DNA of 31,426 nucleotides from the NCBI GenBank assembly GCA_040512755.1, contig JBEVEP010000334.1:1-31426 (forward strand). The letters are read 5' to 3'. This DNA comes from JBEVEP01 sp040512755 (GTDB lineage Bacteria; Pseudomonadota; Alphaproteobacteria; Rhizobiales; Rhizobiaceae). The number at the start of each line of letters is the position of its first letter. Position 1 is the stretch's first letter. Under the pieces are notes generated by a model. That model had not been told where the DNA came from. It saw nothing but the letters and a program-made list of their open reading frames with translations, and did not search any database. Below are positions 30,182 to 31,426 of the stretch, piece by piece. The translations under genes and the position numbers were made by a program.

Positions 30182-30897
30182 GATGCGACGCCTTGGGCCG
30201 TAATGCCGCCAAAGCGGCGTTCCCGATTGGCGAAGGCTTGCACCGCTTGCTCAAAATCGCTGCGGCTGAAATCTGGCCACATACACGGCAAGAAGACCAG
30301 TTCGCTATAGGCTGCCTGCCAGAGCAGAAAGTTGGACAGCCGCAATTCACCGCTCGTTCGGATAATCAGCTCGGGATCGGGTATCCCTGCGGTGTCCAGG
30401 AAGGTCGAGAACGATTCGGCTGTGATCGCGGAAGGCTCAAGCTCCCCTGCGACGGCCGCTTCGGCGATCTTCCGGGCGGTCCGCACGATCTCGTCACGCG
30501 ACCCATAGTTGAACGCGATCACCAGATTGAGCGCCGAGTTGTTTCGCGTCAGGGTCTCGGCTTCCTCAAGAAGTGCACGTATGTCACTCGCAAGGCTTGT
30601 GCGGTCACCAATGACACGAACTTTGACGCCGCTCTGATGCAGCTCGGCAAGATCGCGCCGGATGAAAAGCTTTAGTAGCCCCATGAGATCGCTGACTTCC
30701 GATTTCGGCCGCGACCAGTTCTCGGAAGAGAAGGCGTACACCGTGAGCCAGGCGACTCCCATCTCGCCGGCGACCCGCACCGCCTGGCGCAGTGCTTCGA
30801 CCCCGGCACGATGGCCGGCAACGCGAGGCAATCCCCGGGCCTGGGCCCAGCGGCCATTGCCGTCCATGATAATCGCGACATGCGCGGGCGTTGTCAT
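30178..30897 (-). CDS. uppS: Undecaprenyl diphosphate synthase (cis-prenyltransferase)
   Basis: Builds the C55 lipid carrier for peptidoglycan and O-antigen by adding eight isopentenyl units in cis to farnesyl diphosphate. The 239 residues show VAIIMDGNGRWAQ with the catalytic Asp12, GHRAGVE, YAFSSENWSRP, FNYGSRDEIV and the IPP-binding C-terminal block RTSGELRLSNFLLWQAAYSE. The ATG at 30897 fits homologues. It is 38 bp downstream of frr and overlaps cdsA by 4 bp. Its isoprenoid substrate must come from the MEP pathway, whose dxr gene is not at this locus. Confidence 0.96.
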   Translation of the reverse strand: MTTPAHVAIIMDGNGRWAQARGLPRVAGHRAGVEALRQAVRVAGEMGVAWLTVYAFSSENWSRPKSEVSDLMGLLKLFIRRDLAELHQSGVKVRVIGDRTSLASDIRALLEEAETLTRNNSALNLVIAFNYGSRDEIVRTARKIAEAAVAGELEPSAITAESFSTFLDTAGIPDPELIIRTSGELRLSNFLLWQAAYSELVFLPCMWPDFSRSDFEQAVQAFANRERRFGGITAQGVAS

Positions 30898-30935
30898 AGA
30901 ATGACTTTCCGACTTCCGGGCAATGCCGGAGCACC

Positions 30936-31426
30936 TCAGACGTGCATGATCTCGGCTTCTTTCTCGCCAAGCAAGCTGTCGATCGTAGAAATCGTCTCGT
31001 CTGTCATTTTCTGGACCCGATCCGACTGCGTCCGATGATCGTCCTCGCTTATCACACCGTCTTTTTCCGCCTTCTTGAGATGGTCCATGCCGTCACGTCG
31101 CACATGACGGGCCGCGACGCGCGCATTCTCAGCGTAGTTGTGCGCTATTTTCACGAGTTCCTTGCGACGTTGTTCGTTAAGTTCGGGCAACGGTATACGA
31201 AGCGTCGTTCCGTCGACGATCGGATTGAACCCGAGATTGGATTCGCGAATTGCGCGGTCGACAGCGCCAACCATGGATTTGTCCCAAACCGAAACCGACA
31301 GCATGCGCGCCTCCGGAACCGAAACGGTCGCCACCTGATTAATTGGCATTGCCGTACCGTAAGCCTGAACCTGAATAGGATCGAGCAGGTTGCTCGATGC
31401 GCGACCGGTGCGGAGGGAGGCGAGGT
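30936..31426 (-). CDS. frr: Ribosome recycling factor (5' end outside window)
   Basis: Splits post-termination 70S ribosomes together with EF-G. 162 C-terminal residues of an expected 185-186 are present. The frame is open to the right edge, and the codons upstream of the internal ATG at 31349 encode LRTGRASSNLLDPIQVQAYG, the conserved RRF segment, so that ATG is not the start. Further hallmarks are DGTTLRIPLPELNEQRR, ARVAARHVRRDGMD and the KEAEIMHV end. It leads uppS-cdsA-rseP, the standard bacterial order. Confidence 0.96.
   Translation of the reverse strand, partial: LASLRTGRASSNLLDPIQVQAYGTAMPINQVATVSVPEARMLSVSVWDKSMVGAVDRAIRESNLGFNPIVDGTTLRIPLPELNEQRRKELVKIAHNYAENARVAARHVRRDGMDHLKKAEKDGVISEDDHRTQSDRVQKMTDETISTIDSLLGEKEAEIMHV

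Noticed and set aside
1..31426. CRISPR arrays, tRNA or rRNA genes, insertion sequences, prophage or integrase genes
   Set aside because: Looked for repeated spacers, cloverleaf ends, transposases and long terminal inverted repeats; none seen.

Overview
The window comes from an alphaproteobacterium of the Hyphomicrobiales (Rhizobiales). The Phyllobacteriaceae/Brucellaceae side is most likely. This rests on a GC-rich composition, rhizobial-style GlpS/GlpT glycerol-transporter ATPases, an alpha-type GyrA with Ala at the quinolone position, LpxI in place of LpxH, and a frr-uppS-cdsA-rseP-bamA-lpx order with no dxr. No rRNA, tRNA, insertion sequence, prophage or CRISPR array was found. It reads as stable chromosome.

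Layout. (1) 1-4443, minus strand: a glycerol catabolism operon glpR > glpD > glpS > glpT, cut by the left edge inside glpT. Candidate GlpR operators lie in front of glpR and glpD. (2) 4533-8623, minus: a four-gene cluster of circularly permuted ATP-grasp > alpha-E > transglutaminase-like > Anbu (proteasome-related Ntn hydrolase). This looks like a peptide-synthesis and cleavage system whose substrate is unknown. A secreted DUF4864 protein is divergent from it. (3) 9351-13280, minus: coaD > periplasmic cyclophilin > cytosolic cyclophilin > queA > tgt, joining CoA synthesis, protein folding and queuosine. (4) 13443-16372: a 41-codon membrane micro-ORF (plus) and gyrA (minus). (5) 16672-19564: marC, a YbaK-type deacylase and a TerC-family exporter (all plus), then a VOC protein (minus). 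A 532-bp gene-free stretch before terC holds stacked hairpins. (6) 19659-20972: rimO (plus). (7) 21007-31426, minus: the envelope block frr > uppS > cdsA > rseP // bamA > lpxD > fabZ > lpxA > lpxI > lpxB. It covers ribosome recycling, undecaprenyl and phospholipid precursors, intramembrane proteolysis, outer-membrane protein assembly and lipid A. frr is cut by the right edge.

Most interesting points: GlpS and GlpT carry complementary defects, so one of the two ATP sites should be degenerate and the other canonical. Tgt has lost three of its four structural zinc ligands. The complete Anbu cluster has no known substrate. dxr is missing at its usual place, with an unexplained open-frame tail there. 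There are also several precise hairpins and inverted repeats at gene starts and junctions (glpD, bamA, bamA-lpxD, terC). Functions are from recognition of protein families and motifs. No database search or folding calculation was run.
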